Shown: positions 19,821 through 33,100 of the stretch, piece by piece | Layout of the letters: each line of letters starts with the position of its first letter | Numbering within the stretch: position 1 is the stretch's first letter | NCBI GenBank assembly: GCA_030248215.1 | Contig: JASANG010001532.1 | Span: forward strand, 124,001 to 188,000 | Reading direction: 5' to 3' | DNA length: 64,000 nucleotides | Source of the DNA: Enoplolaimus lenunculus | Taxonomy: Eukaryota; Nematoda; Enoplea; Enoplida; Thoracostomopsidae | Position numbers and translations under genes: made by a program | Notes under the pieces: generated by a model | Told to the model about the DNA's origin: nothing | What the model saw: the letters and a program-made list of their open reading frames with translations, nothing else | Database searches by the model: none

Positions 19821-22800
19821 TTAATCTAGACACTGACTATGATTCCTCGTAAAAATAGGAACATCATCAATACGAGCAACAACCTGAACCGAACACGGCC
19901 CCGCAATTTCCCTTGGAACTAAACTGCCACGCCAAGATCCTGCCGGAAAATATACCGACCTACTGGTAACACCGGGTTCAAGAATAGGCGCCACCATAAC
20001 AGACTGTCCAACTAAATATTGTGTATTACACTTCAACGCTTCTGAACTTGAGTCGATGCTAAATAGAGGTCTTATTATTGGTTCTCCACTTACCGATGAA
20101 TGCTTCATTAATTTAACCAATAAATCAACATAAGAAGCTCGTATTTCGAGCATATTTTTCACAATCTTTAACGTTTCTTGGTCATATACCCACGGTGGTA
20201 TTGAAAACTGGATTGCCGGAAATAGTATAACAGCCTGAAATTATATTATTAACGAATTGTGATCATTTACACACCACACGGAAGTAGTTCTTTGAATTTA
20301 AATTTATAAATTTTTGTGCCCCCCAAAAGTCAAATTTATAATTTTCGAATGCCATTTTCGCGATGAACGGCGCTAGACGTAGGTTTATGCTTACGCTTAT
20401 AGGTGTAACGGATAGATCCTTATTGCTAACATGGTCACACTTTGATTTTGGCAAAGTTTGACAATTTTTAGCAAAAAAATCCCTTCTTAGAACAGTTCAG
20501 ATACTTACCTGCAACCAACGAATGTAAAGTTCTTTTGAAGGTAGAACATTACCATATCCATTTCCACCAATCATATCAGGAAGCACATACGGGTACCTGT
20601 ATAGCAAAATACTACATTCACATAATGCAACTTAATACATTCTTGGGATTTTCTCAGCCAAATCGGGGCTCTTGTAAACTTCGAAATACAGGCTTAGGCT
20701 TCCGTCAAATTTAGCAAGCGGCATACCATTTCCGGCCAATGTAAAGAACAGGGGCGGCACAGTATTATAAGCATATTATTAAGCCAAAGCTTAAACTTAT
20801 GCCTAAGAATGAGCATATTTCTAAGGCTAACCCTAACGCTAAGCCAAGCAAAAAATTCTAAAGCTTACGTTTACACTATGCAGTCCCACAGAAAAACGTT
20901 CCGCCCCTGATCTTTACATGGGCCAGTTTTCGTAAACCTAATGCTAAGTACGAGTCTTAACTTTAATTGTGAGCGAAATCAAGGTACAACCGGAATTCCG
21001 GTTGCGGTGGGGAATCTGGTACTATCACTATCCAATTCCGGTAATAAATCCGATATTTTTTCGCCGGAATTTTCCGGTCGGTATTGAAAATTTATCCTAT
21101 TCCAAAACTTAAGAAAATTGGCATATTATTCTAACTTATTTTTCTAAAATTGTCTGAGCGTGTATTGCCAAATTTTTCAATTTGTACCATACTCCATAAC
21201 TGATCATGTCTCCAACTACTGCATTTTGCTTCATGATTTTGGCATTCTAAATTGTGTTTACACCATTGAAAGCGATAAAATAGCGTTGAAAATAAATTTT
21301 TCGGTAACAAGAATTTTTGTTTTCCCGCCCGGTTCCGGTAGTTTGTGAACTTTTCGGTTCCGATATATTATAATTCCGGTCGCGCCCTGTGCGAAATGTA
21401 CAAGAGCCCAATTTAGTTCATATAACTAAGCAAGTAATGTTTACTGGTACCTTTGCGGCGCTTAGCAGATTAGCTCGGTTAACTAAAGTCTCTTCCTTGC
21501 ATCACTGCCAAAGAAGCGAAGGGCACTGCCATCCAATTACCATCTATGGTCGTGTATACTTTTGACTACAGGCTTTGGCTTAGACTTGGGAAAATTATAA
21601 ACCGTAGTGTGGGAATGAAAACAGTTACTTCCTATCAAATTACATTAGTACGGGGAGACAGTAAACAAATGCCAACAGTTTCATATATTTCCTACAATAT
21701 CATTTATAATATGTAAGTAAATAAGAGCGCTAAGCAGTCAGTCTCAAGGCTACAATTTAGTCTTTAAACCCTATTAGGCACAATAAGGACTTACCCTAAA
21801 ATTCCCAGCGTCAAACAATTTGGTATCACTGACTTCAACCCGTTATTCCAACCCCAATGTGAATCTCGATCAGACATCCGTAGCAACGCTGTCACTCCCT
21901 GACTTCTCGAACCAGTCCGAACTTCACTCAGGCATCCAAACCCAGAAGTAAATTTCGCATATTGCTCTGAATAACAATTCGGCGACCGACAGTCTGGTGG
22001 AAACGAAAATGTTTCCGGAAAGAAACTTCCCACCTCGCCAGCGTCAAATTTAAACGCGTCAATTCCTGTTTTCACTTTTAGCTGATTTAGCATTGCCGTT
22101 AACCACTTCCTAGGACCTTCTCGAGTGATGTCGACCACATACGCTCGTCCGTTCCACCATTCTGCCACCTGGGGCATCCCGCAGCTATCCGTAACAAAAT
22201 ATCCCTTATTCGTTTGACTTTGTCCAGCCTGGCTGTAAACGTTCACAAACGGATGCACCCATACCGCAACTGCGGCACCAAAATCATTTTGAATCTTTGA
22301 AAGTGTTTGTGAAATGTTCGGAAACTTTTTCGAATCAAACTCGAGATCTCCATACGCCATCTCCCAGCGATCATCAATACAAATCAACCCACTAGGAAGA
22401 CAAAACTTTCGAATACAGTGGACAAATTCTAGCAATGACGTTTCACAAATATCAGCATGAAACTGGGCCCAAGTTGACCATATTGGTAGCCGAATTATGC
22501 GTTCGTCTGGCATCCGCGATGGTTTGGCGAAAACCTGCTAAAAGTCTAAAGTACCTCGCATGAACCACGATTTCACTTCGGTACAGTATGACCTTATGCA
22601 ACAGAAAATTTTGATACTCTAGGATCCGGAACGTTATTCTAAAGCTTGTTAAAGGTGTTTCTTTATGTCCCCCAAAAAATTCGGATTTTGCCAATAATTG
22701 CGGATGTAGCACGCTGATATCATACAATTTTTAATTTATTCTTATGAAAAAACTCATAATTGCATTTAATTACACAAATTTACTTTTTACCCCATAAAAT

Positions 22801-25800
22801 TGTGCATATACCAAGTGGCGATACAAGGCAACTTACTAATAGTGATGCACCAACTGTTTGTACAGCATATGTAGTAACATATTGGCTGGGTTGCAGAGAC
22901 GCAACTTAAAACGACCACTCATTTAACACAACTTTCGACTTAAGTCAAAGAGTAGAGTTAAATTCAAAGGTTGAAAGTTTCTACAGAATAACATTTGCCT
23001 CGAAACCAGGATATTTGCGTATTTCAACCGTGGAAAAACATAATACTGTCATAGGTTCATTTATCAAATGCAAGCAAACGTACCTTTGAAACCATTTGCC
23101 ACAACTTCCACAACACAACGCCAGGTTGTGCAATCCATATAGTATATCTTAAAGTTAAACCATCTTCCAGTGATTTTTCAACATTGCTGTACACTGTACC
23201 ATCAATTTTTGACAATAACATTAAACGTTTTGAATTTTTTTCGTTAATTCCAACATGTAACGGGGACTCTGGGTCCGCTGTGAGCACTATTCCGTTGCTA
23301 AACAACCAAAATCGTTCGCATACGTTGCCAAACGCTGGAGTCTGAAATTTTACCGAACCCGTATCAAGAGCGTTTCTCAACGTAAAACAGCATCAATAAT
23401 TTTGCTTTTAAATTTGTATTTTTGTTTTCAGCAATGAGCTATTATGACAATATATAATTAAGTAAGTCGACCCACGTTCGCTATAAAGGCCTGCCCACTA
23501 AGCTTAAGCTTAAGACGTTTGTTCTCCACGTCCCACAGTGGGTCAACATTTTTTCAACATTCACTGACGAATATATGTGACAGTGGTAGATTTAATTACG
23601 AGCTCAGGAGTAAACACTCTTCACACGTCGTCAGACCATTCCAGCCATCGAACCTCGGGGCCCTTTACCGTCTCAGCCAAACACCCTAGAATTACACCAT
23701 ATGGTCGTTGCAACAAGTTCTTATTCCTGCATCTGGGCGTAATATATGTTATAGTTGCATCAGATTTAAAACGCTCATATTTCGACTTACCTTGTATGCA
23801 TCTGTTGTGACCAACGAGGACAATTTCCATTCTTCACTATTCAAAGGCCATGTATCTCTAGCAGCTTCACCGCCCCCATAAACGAAAGCGTTACCTTAGC
23901 AAAAAATGTATTTACATGATATATATTTACATTTCAGTGTGCGACAGGATATTCAGCTCCGGTAAAAAATCGACATCAGGCTCCGGTGTCACGAAAAAAA
24001 CTGGCCCCTCGAAAAAGTGTCTCCTCAGATTTTTTTCGACAATTTCTGTCGTCCGAGACAGTTTTCTTATAAAATCCTGCCCCTTTGACAATATTTGCCG
24101 CCCTTCAAAAACAATATTTTGATAAGTTTTAGCCAAACAGATGAATGTTTTTACATCCATACAGTTTTTTTACCAGGATGTGGGACGTGTCAGTTGTTCA
24201 TGTTCCATACTCGGTCATACGTGATTCATCAGACGAGCTTTCACATTTTCATTTAAATATCTTTCGAAAGTGACCGAATTTTCAAAGGTTCGTTCAAACG
24301 AACACAAAGGTTCGTTCAAATGATCATAAACAGTCACACGTGATTGCCAAATTATACACTTTAGGTTGAACTTTTCAACAAAAGCTGTTTGTCATTGATT
24401 AGTTGGCAAATTAAAACTACGAAACCAACTTGTGATTGCAAGTTTACGTGCCTAGTTCAATTTCTGTACCTCTTGAACTTTGCCATATCCAGGGTCACGG
24501 TGTCACTTGTAATGTCACGCGACGATTTTAGGCGCTTTATTGTCCCCTCAAAACTGTCTCAGGTTTGCTGCTTTTACTGAAATGTGCTCACGCCTATACA
24601 TGACACTAAGCGGATGCATGTTCGTCAACTCCTGCAAGCAATGTTGCTTCTGCAACATATGGAGTCCCAGTTATGTTGATCTTTATCTCCCAGAAAATTA
24701 AGCAACATTTTTTTGCAAAGCTTGATTAAACATTTGACTATAATGTTGAGATTGTGGACGAAATGCTGAGGAAAAAACCGTTGTTCAACAGAATTTTGAG
24801 TCGCCAAATTTTCTTAAACACTGTAAATAAACTCGTATTCCTGGCGCTACCGTTTTTCCAGACACATTTTCAATGAGAACGCTTTCGTCAGTATGGAGCT
24901 GATTTGAATTACTTTTACATATTTTTCTGTCATACAGGTAATCTGATTATTTTTTGCATGTGCCAGTGTATGTTCACACTCTTTATTATTGGGTTACATT
25001 AACGCTGAAAAACCTGATACGATGACCATTGTTATTTTAGCAGCGTAACAGTACAGTATATATTTCAACGTATTCCTAAACCTAAACTTAAAACTAAGCC
25101 TAAGAAAAAATTATATCCTTGATCCTAAACCACCTCTATTTCATACTACCTAGGAAAAACGGAATATCTTTAAAAGTAACATGAGCCAAACCAATTTTGT
25201 AACTGAACGAAACGCGCTACACATACACATAGAAAGAATCGGCAAAATTTTGGTATCGGCACATCCCTTGTTTCCAGCTTACCATAAGCAATACAATCGC
25301 ATATCTGGTTTAACTTTGTAGTCCTCCAATCAATTTCGAATACTTCAACGCTATCACACGACCACTTGTCATTTTGTGATATTTGTAATGTTGTCCCTGT
25401 CTTTAACCATTTCGCTGTTATCTGGTTCTTATTTGCCGTAACAGAAACATTATCATGAAACGGTTGCAGTAGACTAATGTCTATATAGAAATCGTCTAAA
25501 ATTAAAAATAACGGCCAATATATTGAACACGGCCGTATCAGTAGTATAATCATATTCCTAAGCCAAAGCCAACGCGTAAGAAGGAGCTTATACCTAAATC
25601 TAAGCAAAAAATAGTCTAAAAGCTTAAGCTTACTCTATTGCTTTCCCACAGAAAAACGTTCCGCAGCTGAGCTCTACATGGGCAAAAACAATTATGTATA
25701 CGGCCTATGTATAGAAAATGTGCTGTACAAATCTTGGAGGCATGATGTAAATTGATACTAAGACAGAACCGAATCGTAATCAATGCAACGGAACCCAATA

Positions 25801-26313
25801 AGTAAAACTAAAACGCTTGAGATACACAAGTAATGGAGTAAATTTACTTGATTTTCATTTCAAATCAAATAGTTTTTTGCCGACTGCAACATAGCTAAAT
25901 GAAAAACCGAAATGTTTACCCTAACGATTCACAACCAAGTATGAAGCATAACGTAAATTCCAGAATTTCCGCCACAGAAACTAACAGTATTTTTACAGAC
26001 AACAAATATCCTGTTACACCCTGCCTAGAGATTTAGAAGCCTGAGCGTGAATGAAACACTAATCATACACGCGGAGTACCGATCAGTACAGTTCACCGTA
26101 TTAAATATACGCAGATAACAAAACCTAAGCCACTCATATCAATTGAACACCAAAGGGCAACGCTAAACTAATAAAAACTCGGTTTTAAAAATACCGTTAT
26201 GCTAAAAATTACAAAAGAATCATCTACTGTCTTGAAAACTTACCAGTTCTATTGACCGTAACACGCTTTAAATTGTCTGAAATCCTGAGGCTAGAGCCAA
26301 TGCCTATACTCAT
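19821..26313 (-). CDS. GH31 alpha-glycosidase, MYORG-like
   Basis: Seven exons: 26313-26244, 25495-25283, 23894-23791, 23341-23084, 22534-21795, 20596-20509, 20234-19821; 1887 bases, 628 residues, phases 1,1,0,0,2,0. Family landmarks in order: [13 protein letters not shown] (N-terminal beta-sandwich), [26 protein letters not shown] (barrel start), [30 protein letters not shown] with the expected nucleophile Asp, [16 protein letters not shown] with the expected acid/base Asp, and [15 protein letters not shown]. Both catalytic positions are kept, so it should be an active retaining glycosidase. Human MYORG is an ER alpha-galactosidase anchored by an N-terminal membrane helix; no such helix is seen here. 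The chosen Met (26313) follows an in-frame stop, but a further 5' exon with signal or anchor could exist. The intron at 20509/20234 is small; others carry TelM and hAT-like insertions. Confidence 0.9.
20734..20924. mobile_element. TelM-A element in GH31 intron
   Basis: GGCCAATGTAAAGAACAGG to GATCTTTACATGGGCC with a CTAAG-type core. No clear target duplication. It lies in the intron between exons 5 and 6. Confidence 0.8.
20980..21389. mobile_element. hAT-like element, CCGGAATT subfamily, in GH31 intron
   Basis: The left end CAAGGTACAACCGGAATT and right end AATTCCGGTCGCGCCCTG are inverted. The 8-bp flanks AGCGAAAT and TGCGAAAT differ at one base. Inside are repeated TTCCGGT motifs. Confidence 0.8.
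25034..25187. mobile_element. TelM-B remnant in GH31 intron 2
   Basis: AACAGTACAGTATAT, a CCTAAACCTAAAC core and right end AAAAGTAACATGAGCC. The left terminus is eroded; it starts just past the exon ending at 25283. Confidence 0.6.
25513..25683. mobile_element. TelM-A element in GH31 intron 1
   Basis: GGCCAATATATTGAACACGG to CTCTACATGGGC, with AAAAGCTTAAGCTTACTCTA. It lies 17 bp upstream of the acceptor of exon 2. Confidence 0.75.
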
Positions 26314-27116
26314 TGAACGAAAACGTGACTACATAAGTAGTCCCACAACTGCACAAATGTGGTAATATCACAGAACCTGGAATTGTTAAAATTAAAGATA
26401 GCAAGCTTAATATCAACCTAAGTCTGAGACCACGTGTAAAATATGTTCGCAGTACTATTATCTTACAAAAGTGTTTTACACAATGTTTGTGCAGTTGAAA
26501 TTTTTGGTTAGGTTAACCGAAACCTGCATTTGCAACAAAATCTTCACTGGGAAAGGTGGGCTGAACATGCTGGGCTTATGCAAAGACCAGGGGCGGAGAG
26601 TTTTTCCGTGGGACTAGAATAGAATAAGCTAAAGAATAATTTTTTGCTTGGTTTTGTTCCGCTCCTGTTTACATTGGCCATCTCCGGCCACTTTTTCATT
26701 CCCTGTAAACCAAGCATTCATTTCCGGAGGGTAAAATCCTCATTTTTAATTTCTAGAGCCCAGGTTATTCTAAACATGTAACGGTGCTTTTTGTCTCGAG
26801 ATTGTCAAATGTGCCAGCAATCGTTTACAGCATAATTTATTCTTAAATATTGTTTGTTGGTTGCAGTAGCCTTAATTAGTATTCACTCATTCCACGAAAT
26901 AACAAACAACATCAGTTATATTTACTACATAATACAACAGCTAACAGAAAAACTAAGATAATATGCAATGTGTGGAATAGAAAATAGTTTCAACTGCACA
27001 ACAGTGTTGTGCAACTACTTCTTCCACTAGCGGCCGGCCAGATATACAAATTTAAATTATCAAGCATTTTTATGATGAACCGGAGAGCAACAGTAAAAAC
27101 TCATGTTACTACATTT

Positions 27117-27267
27117 GGCGGGGCTGTAGTAGAGACAGCTTAAGCTTTACACGAACTTTTTTGCTTAGGCTTAGGAATATGCTTACGAATAGTCTGATCC
27201 TTACGCTTAAGCTTCGGCTTAGGAATACGCTTATACTAATGTTCCGACCCTGTTCTATACATGGGCC
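27117..27267. mobile_element. TelM-A element, diverged
   Basis: ACAGCTTAAGCTTTACACG, then TTAGGCTTAGG core and right end CCTGTTCTATACATGGGCC. The left end is altered. Confidence 0.65.
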
Positions 27268-27319
27268 ATTTTTACTATAGCAATATGTCTGCTCACGACA
27301 GCAGAAACTGTTATGGCTA

Positions 27320-27521
27320 TGCAAATTCCACATCATGCGTACACCAGGTGACTTTTGAGGGGGTAATGTGCTGTGCACTGAAGCTTTTTTGCCTTCAGCG
27401 TGCTGCAGCACACTGAAGCATTTGAATTCAGTGGCAGCGCGTTGAAGATTTTTTGGCTTCAGAGAGCCGCCCACTATTCCCTCAAGACACCTGGTGTACG
27501 CACGATATTGTGGAAATTGCA
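27320..27521. mobile_element. CTTCAG foldback element
   Basis: Long inverted ends: TGCAAATTCCACATCATGCG with CACCAGGTG on the left, its inverse on the right. Short CTTCAG/CTGAAG palindromes fill the centre. A larger relative is at 53762. Confidence 0.8.
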
Positions 27522-27945
27522 TTACCACAGGATATAACTTGTCTGCGACCCATTGTTGATAAATTAGCTTTTATGAAACAGACTATGGTAACTTAAAACA
27601 CTCATCATAAAAAATTATCATGAACTCAGTCCACGTTAGTTTTAGAGACGTTACATTTTTAGACTATATTTTTTAAACTTAGGCCTTGCACTATTCCGTC
27701 AACAACAAGACAAAAACACCATATCGCCTATTAGCATTGTCTTTACGCTGTTTAACCTAATTTCATCCACCGAACCAAAATTAAATACCTTATATATGTC
27801 AAAAAATATAAAAAATCGTTCCCTGAGGTTTATGATTTTCATGTAGATTGCACCTGCTGTATTCACAGTCACCTATCCCCATCCATAAAATCTTGACTGA
27901 CTGCACTATCGATATAACTAAAAACTTGTTTCTATTTTAAATTAG

Positions 27946-29833
27946 TTAAACAACTATTTTAAAATCTCCGAGTTCTTCCTCAGTCGGCAAATGTGATTTC
28001 ATTTTTTCAGGGTCGATCAGATCAGGACTGATGTAGGGTAAACCATATTTTTCACGTCGAGCCATTTCGAAGTATGCTTCGCGCATAGACCACTCTTTCA
28101 AATCGGGCCTAAACAGTAATTGACTCTGGTCCACTTATCCTCATATTTAAAATTATGACTTAAGTTTGGCTTAGCCTCAGGCTTAGGTTTAGCATTGGGT
28201 AGCCCCTTCCGAATCCTAGGCCTAAGGATGTGGAAATAAGTGTACGAAACCCATAATTTAACACACAACAAGTTATATATTTCGTATAGGTATACTAAAT
28301 TTTGAAAACACCATCGCTTTGAAGGTGTTCCGGCCCAAGTCCCTGTCCCCATAGTCAGGCAGAGGCCGCCAGGACCATACGGTGTTATGCACAAGGCCAG
28401 AAAAAAATCAGATATTCAAAAGGTGAAACATGTTAAGCGAGAAGTGGGATAGCTCTAGGCTAGTTGTCAAGTTTCAAATCGACTCTTCGATTAATCTTTA
28501 TGTATGTAGTTACTGTCCAACAACATAATATCAACAAGTATGCCTAGCGACACGATTTGTCTTACATGCTTTCTCGAACAACTAGACACTAGACAGTTAT
28601 AAATACTTAAAAGATGCTAATAATTCCATAAAATAAAAGGTCCACAACAAGATGTGTATTTCGGTTTGAAAACAAACTTTCGGACTTCGCAGATCTACTA
28701 TATATGTTCCTTTATGTTTAAGTACTGCTAGCCGTTACTTTTAAACAATAATGCAAAATAATCATTCCGAGAACTGGGAACGCACTTTTCCTAATAAATA
28801 TGTTTTTTATTTTCTAATTTACTATATCATAATAAAACCAGCCGATAACAAATACTTACCAATCTGAATGGTACCAGAAAAAGAACGTGAAAAGCGAAAC
28901 AACTGTAAAATAAACGAAGAACGATACTGAGTGATGATACCACCAGTCGGTATATTCGTCTGTTGGATGATAGCCAAACCAAACCCAATCTTCTCTCTAA
29001 ACATAGTAGCCGCTATATATTTTAAATACACATTAAACAAGCACATGTTGTATAAAAATTCAGCACCATCTATAATCTGACATCTACGTATTAATTTGTT
29101 TTCGATAAGTTAACCTATCAATGATTTATTGTCGCTCAGATTTACAGAGACAAAAAAGAATCCGATTTCGATTCCGGTATAATCCAGTTCCGCTTTGCTC
29201 CCTGATATATACATATATATACATATATGTATTAAATATTTTGAATACGTGTTTAAGCAACTAATAACTTCTGTTACGATTATGCACAGCAACATATCTG
29301 CTATTCAAATATGAATATGCTTAACGTATGAGGAAGCAATAGCTGCCAGAGAACGTTAGCAACAAAACTTACATATTTCATTTCATGTGTAAATACGCAA
29401 TAAGGGATAATGAATATTACCAGTTTTCCTCCTTCTTCTCTGCGCAAAGGCCGCCGATAACCGTCATCAAAAAAGTACTCGCCCCATGTTTCTTTCTTTT
29501 GGTCAACAACCGGTAACGACGTTGACGGTATATCTTCAGTTTTTGAAACCGTTGCACTTGCCTTGCTGCGATAAAACCAAAACGTATATATAAACAACAA
29601 ATAGAGCACTCCGATTCCACATAGATGCATTAATGCGAACTTGTAAACTACAATGTTTTTGTTTTGTTCACCGAATAAAAATATAAACTGAAAGATGGTT
29701 TCGGTAACAATGTATATATGACCAAACCAGCCCTATGTTTTACATTATTTTCGAAAAAATACGAACCTCTAACAATTAAATTTCCTGCTTTGTTTCCAAA
29801 GATAATTTTCGTTATCAACACACGTCTACTCAT
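27946..29833 (-). CDS. NDUFB11: Complex I subunit NDUFB11 (ESSS)
   Basis: Four exons: 29833-29763, 29565-29421, 28996-28860, 28108-27946; 516 bases, 171 residues, phases 2, 0, 2. Exon 1 gives a basic, hydroxylated presequence (MSRRVLITKIIFGNKAGN) suited to mitochondrial import. Exon 3 encodes FGYHPTDEYTDWWYHHS followed by one membrane helix (SFFVYFTVVSLFTFFF), and exon 4 encodes PDLKEWSMREAYFEMARRE, GLPYISPDLIDPEK and the C-terminus LPTEEELGDFKIVV. That tail and the PD-x-(K/R)-(E/D)-W-x-x-RE motif are typical of NDUFB11, a single-pass accessory subunit of the membrane arm of NADH:ubiquinone oxidoreductase. An in-frame Met at 29860 would add nine residues. The exon 1 donor (GTATTT) is weak, so exon 1 is the least sure; exons 3 and 4 are firm. 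The gene is head-to-tail with the GH31 gene, 1.6 kb apart. Confidence 0.88.
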
Positions 29834-30429
29834 AAGTCTTACGTACGTTAACACACACATTTATATATGCACAAATAAATACATTTGAGTCCCACAATTT
29901 TCACAATTGTGTTCACGCACCTTTGTGAAGACGTGACCACCTTGCGCTGCAATAACCACAATCTTTGCTCTTTACACAGACGAAATAAACTGTTCCGTGT
30001 TGTTGGTAAAAACATTATGTTACCATTCCAAATTTCAGATACAGAACTACTAAGATATCTGAAAAATTAACTATTTTACTATACCATAAACGTAAAAACT
30101 ATGCGCTCCATGTAACAGTTTTTAAGTCGAGGAATGTGAAGAAATTTGTTTTTCCTGTCAGATAGAATAATCATACACGATCAGAACATCAAATAAATTA
30201 ACTAAGTAGTGTCAACAGCAGTAGACGGGGTGTTCGCGTTCCAACTTTCAACTTTAAAACCTACAGATACTTAATGAAACGGTCTAACACTGCGTTACCG
30301 AGCTCGATCTTCCAACGCGTTTTCATAATTAACTATATGTTTGACAGGTATACAACCGGCAAGCACACATTATATATAGCTCAATGCATTTTATTACCGT
30401 ACACATAATGAACAAAATATAAACATATC

Positions 30430-30744
30430 CGGGTGCAACCGGAATTACAATTTACTTGAACAGAAATTTGAAAAAATTACCGGAAACGAAATCGGAGAAT
30501 GAAAAATACATGCCACCGAAAAATTCATTTTAATTTTCTTTTTGCAATATTACTGGTTAAATAACCCTTCAAGGTTTATGTGCTATATGAATAAACTCGA
30601 CTTAATTTTTATCGTCATTTTTTAGCTTAATTTCAACCGACCAAAATTTAATACGTACACAAATTCTTAATTTCGGTGAAAATTTAACAGGACCAGAACC
30701 GGAAGGTCCAAAATTCCCCGAACCAGAATTCCAGTTGCACCCTG
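30430..30744. mobile_element. hAT-like element, CCGGAATT subfamily
   Basis: GGGTGCAACCGGAATTAC at the left, AATTCCAGTTGCACCCTG at the right. The target duplication is not clear. Confidence 0.7.
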
Positions 30745-31107
30745 ACACAAATTCCTATTGCAAACAACATACTACACACAAGCTAAGTACAATGCATAAT
30801 CTTGCTGATAACAAACGCACCCAACTAGAACTTCCTAGCTATGTAGATATCTTGAATATCTGCGCATTTATTTCAATCTTCAAACGCAGTCTGCTAAAAT
30901 AAATCTCATGGGCTGATCATAGCAAAAGCCTGACAGGCTGATAAGTTAAGTTCCGCGTTTTGAAGTGATTTATCACCAATTTAACAAAAATTTTGTATGG
31001 CTAAATATATTTTGACCTGCGTTCTTCATCATCCCTCATGCGTACTTCGCAACACTAACTGGCCACAGATGCAGATTACGTCATAATCGACCCAGGTTCA
31101 TAACTTT

Positions 31108-31309
31108 AGCCAATTTAAACAACAAGGGCGGAACAGTATTATAAGCATATTTTAAGCTAAGTCTAAGCCTAAACCTAAGCCTTGATGAGTTTATTCCAAA
31201 GCCTAAGCCTAAATCAAAGCCTAAAGCCAAGCAAAAAAATAGTTTAAAGCCTAAGCTTACTCTATTGCAGTCCCACGGGAAAACGTTCCGGCCCTGACCT
31301 ATACATGGT
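31108..31309. mobile_element. TelM-A element
   Basis: TAGCCAATTTAAACAAC to CCTGACCTATACATGGTA; the core is AAGCCTAAACCTAAGCC-type. The 8-bp flanks CATAACTT and CATAACTG differ at one base. Confidence 0.8.
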
Positions 31310-32109
31310 ACATAACTGTAGTAGCACAATAATAAAAACATCGTTCAAACTCTCGAATACAAAAGCGAAAAAAGTAATATTTTTGTGTTCTGCTTTGTTG
31401 TTTTCTAGTAACTCTTGATCTGAGATCTTTGTGTCAAGTAAGGAATATTGGCACATCCAGGATTGCCAATGAGGCCTAGGCCCATACAAAACAGGGATCA
31501 AAAACGAATTACTGTTTTCAGATTTAGCATTTTATAAAGTCGCGTTTTTCTTCTCGCTCAAGAGATGCCTTCAGTGTTATGATTTCCATAGAGGCGTCTT
31601 TCACGGTTTACTAAACCTATTAACACTCGAGCACAGTAAGACGTACACATTTTAACTATAGATGCTGACCTTGGGTCTATATCAATTTTCGGGCGTTCTG
31701 TTTTCCCGTGGATCTGTTGGCAGTACTTTGGATAATTTTTTAGTTATGCTTGGCCATATTAAGCTTATAGGCTTAATTTTTAATAGTATGAGGCTCGTCC
31801 TTATGCCGAGACAGAAACATAGGCATTGCTTTAAGTATAGTATCAACAAGATATTTGCCTGATAAGTAATTATGATGTCGCCGCGTGTCAAAGGAATAGC
31901 TTTATATGCTGGTGTCAGCCAGTTCAGGTATTTTAATATTTAAGTTAAACATTTGCTGCAGAAAAGCCCAAATGTACCTTGCTACTCACTGCGCCGAGAG
32001 TACGACTGCAGTTTTGGTAGTCCTTTGAAGCATTACTTGTAGCTTGGTTTGCCATAGGCAGCAACGAATGTCAGTTTTGACACATGAGAGGGCAAACTTC
32101 TTGTCACAG

Positions 32110-32322
32110 TACACTGCAAAAAATGGTAAGTCAAATTGACTCTCTCCGAAATAGGCTCTATGGGACTACACAAAATGAGTCGAATCCGACTCCGCCCGAC
32201 TCAAATTCGACTCACTGAGTCGCACGTTTAACTCTGGTGGAGTCGAATTTGACTCAGTTTGTGTATTCCCGTAGAGCCTATTTCGGAGAGACTAATTTAG
32301 ACGCACAATTTTTTGCTGTGTA
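32110..32322. mobile_element. GAGTC foldback element
   Basis: ACACTGCAAAAAATGGTAAG at the left and ACAATTTTTTGCTGTGTAG at the right, with CTCTCCGAAATAGGCTCTA inverted inside. It is a second copy of the 6331 family. Confidence 0.75.
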
Positions 32323-32340
32323 GCATACTAACAGTTGTAA

Positions 32341-32504
32341 CAATATAATTATTACAAATATCATTTATATTTTGCCCCGATGACAGTCAGTGACTTGCAA
32401 AGAAAATCAATATTTCTACAGACAATATAATTATTACAAATATCATTTATATTTTGCCCCGATGACAGTCAGTGACTTGCAAAGAAAATCAATATTTCTA
32501 CAGA
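32341..32504 (+). repeat. 82-bp perfect tandem duplication
   Basis: Two identical units start at 32341 and 32423 (CAATATAATTATTACAAATA...). Identity implies a recent event. Confidence 0.95.
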
Positions 32505-32679
32505 CGAAACATTGTAGAATTTTATACCGCAAATATGTTTAAAAACGTGCTTACCGCATATACAACACGTATTTTTTTCATGTTTGCCGCTAGCGAAAAC
32601 AGATTTACCGCCCGAGGGCGGTGACAAAAATACGAGCTGCATACGTCCCTATTAAAAGCAACATTTTTTATGCTTAGGC

Positions 32680-33100
32680 CAGGGTACAACCGGAATTCCG
32701 GTTCCGGTAAGGAAATCCGGTATTGTTCACTATCCGGTTCCGGTAAAAAATCTGGTATTTTTTCACCCGAATTTTCAATATTTTCGGTGTTGAAATTTTT
32801 TTCTCATTCGAAAATTTAAGAAAAATTGGCATATTATTCTAACTTATTTATCTAAAATTGTTCGAGCGTGTATTGCCAAAATTTTTAATTTGTGCCAAAC
32901 TCCATAATTTATCATATATTTCCACCTACTGCATTTGTTTCAGGATCTTGGCATACCAAATAGTGTGTTTACAGCATTAAAAGCGATACAATAGCGTTTA
33001 AAATGAATTTTTCGGTAACAAATACTTTCTATTTTCCGGTTCCGGTATTTTTTAACTTTCCGGTTCCGGTTCCAGTGTTTTAAATTCCGGTCGCACCCTG
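32680..33100. mobile_element. hAT-like element inserted in TTAGGC repeat
   Basis: CAGGGTACAACCGGAATT and AATTCCGGTCGCACCCTG ends, with a perfect 8-bp duplication GCTTAGGC (32672-32679, 33101-33108). The target is itself a telomere-like repeat, apparently a TelM remnant continuing to 33180. Confidence 0.9.

Larger units (their letters stand above)
26314..27945. other. Intergenic region between NDUFB11 and GH31
   Basis: Contains a worn TelM-A piece at 26570-26680, the TelM-A copy at 27117 and a CTTCAG foldback. A GH31 5' exon could lie here, but I found no convincing one. Confidence 0.6.
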
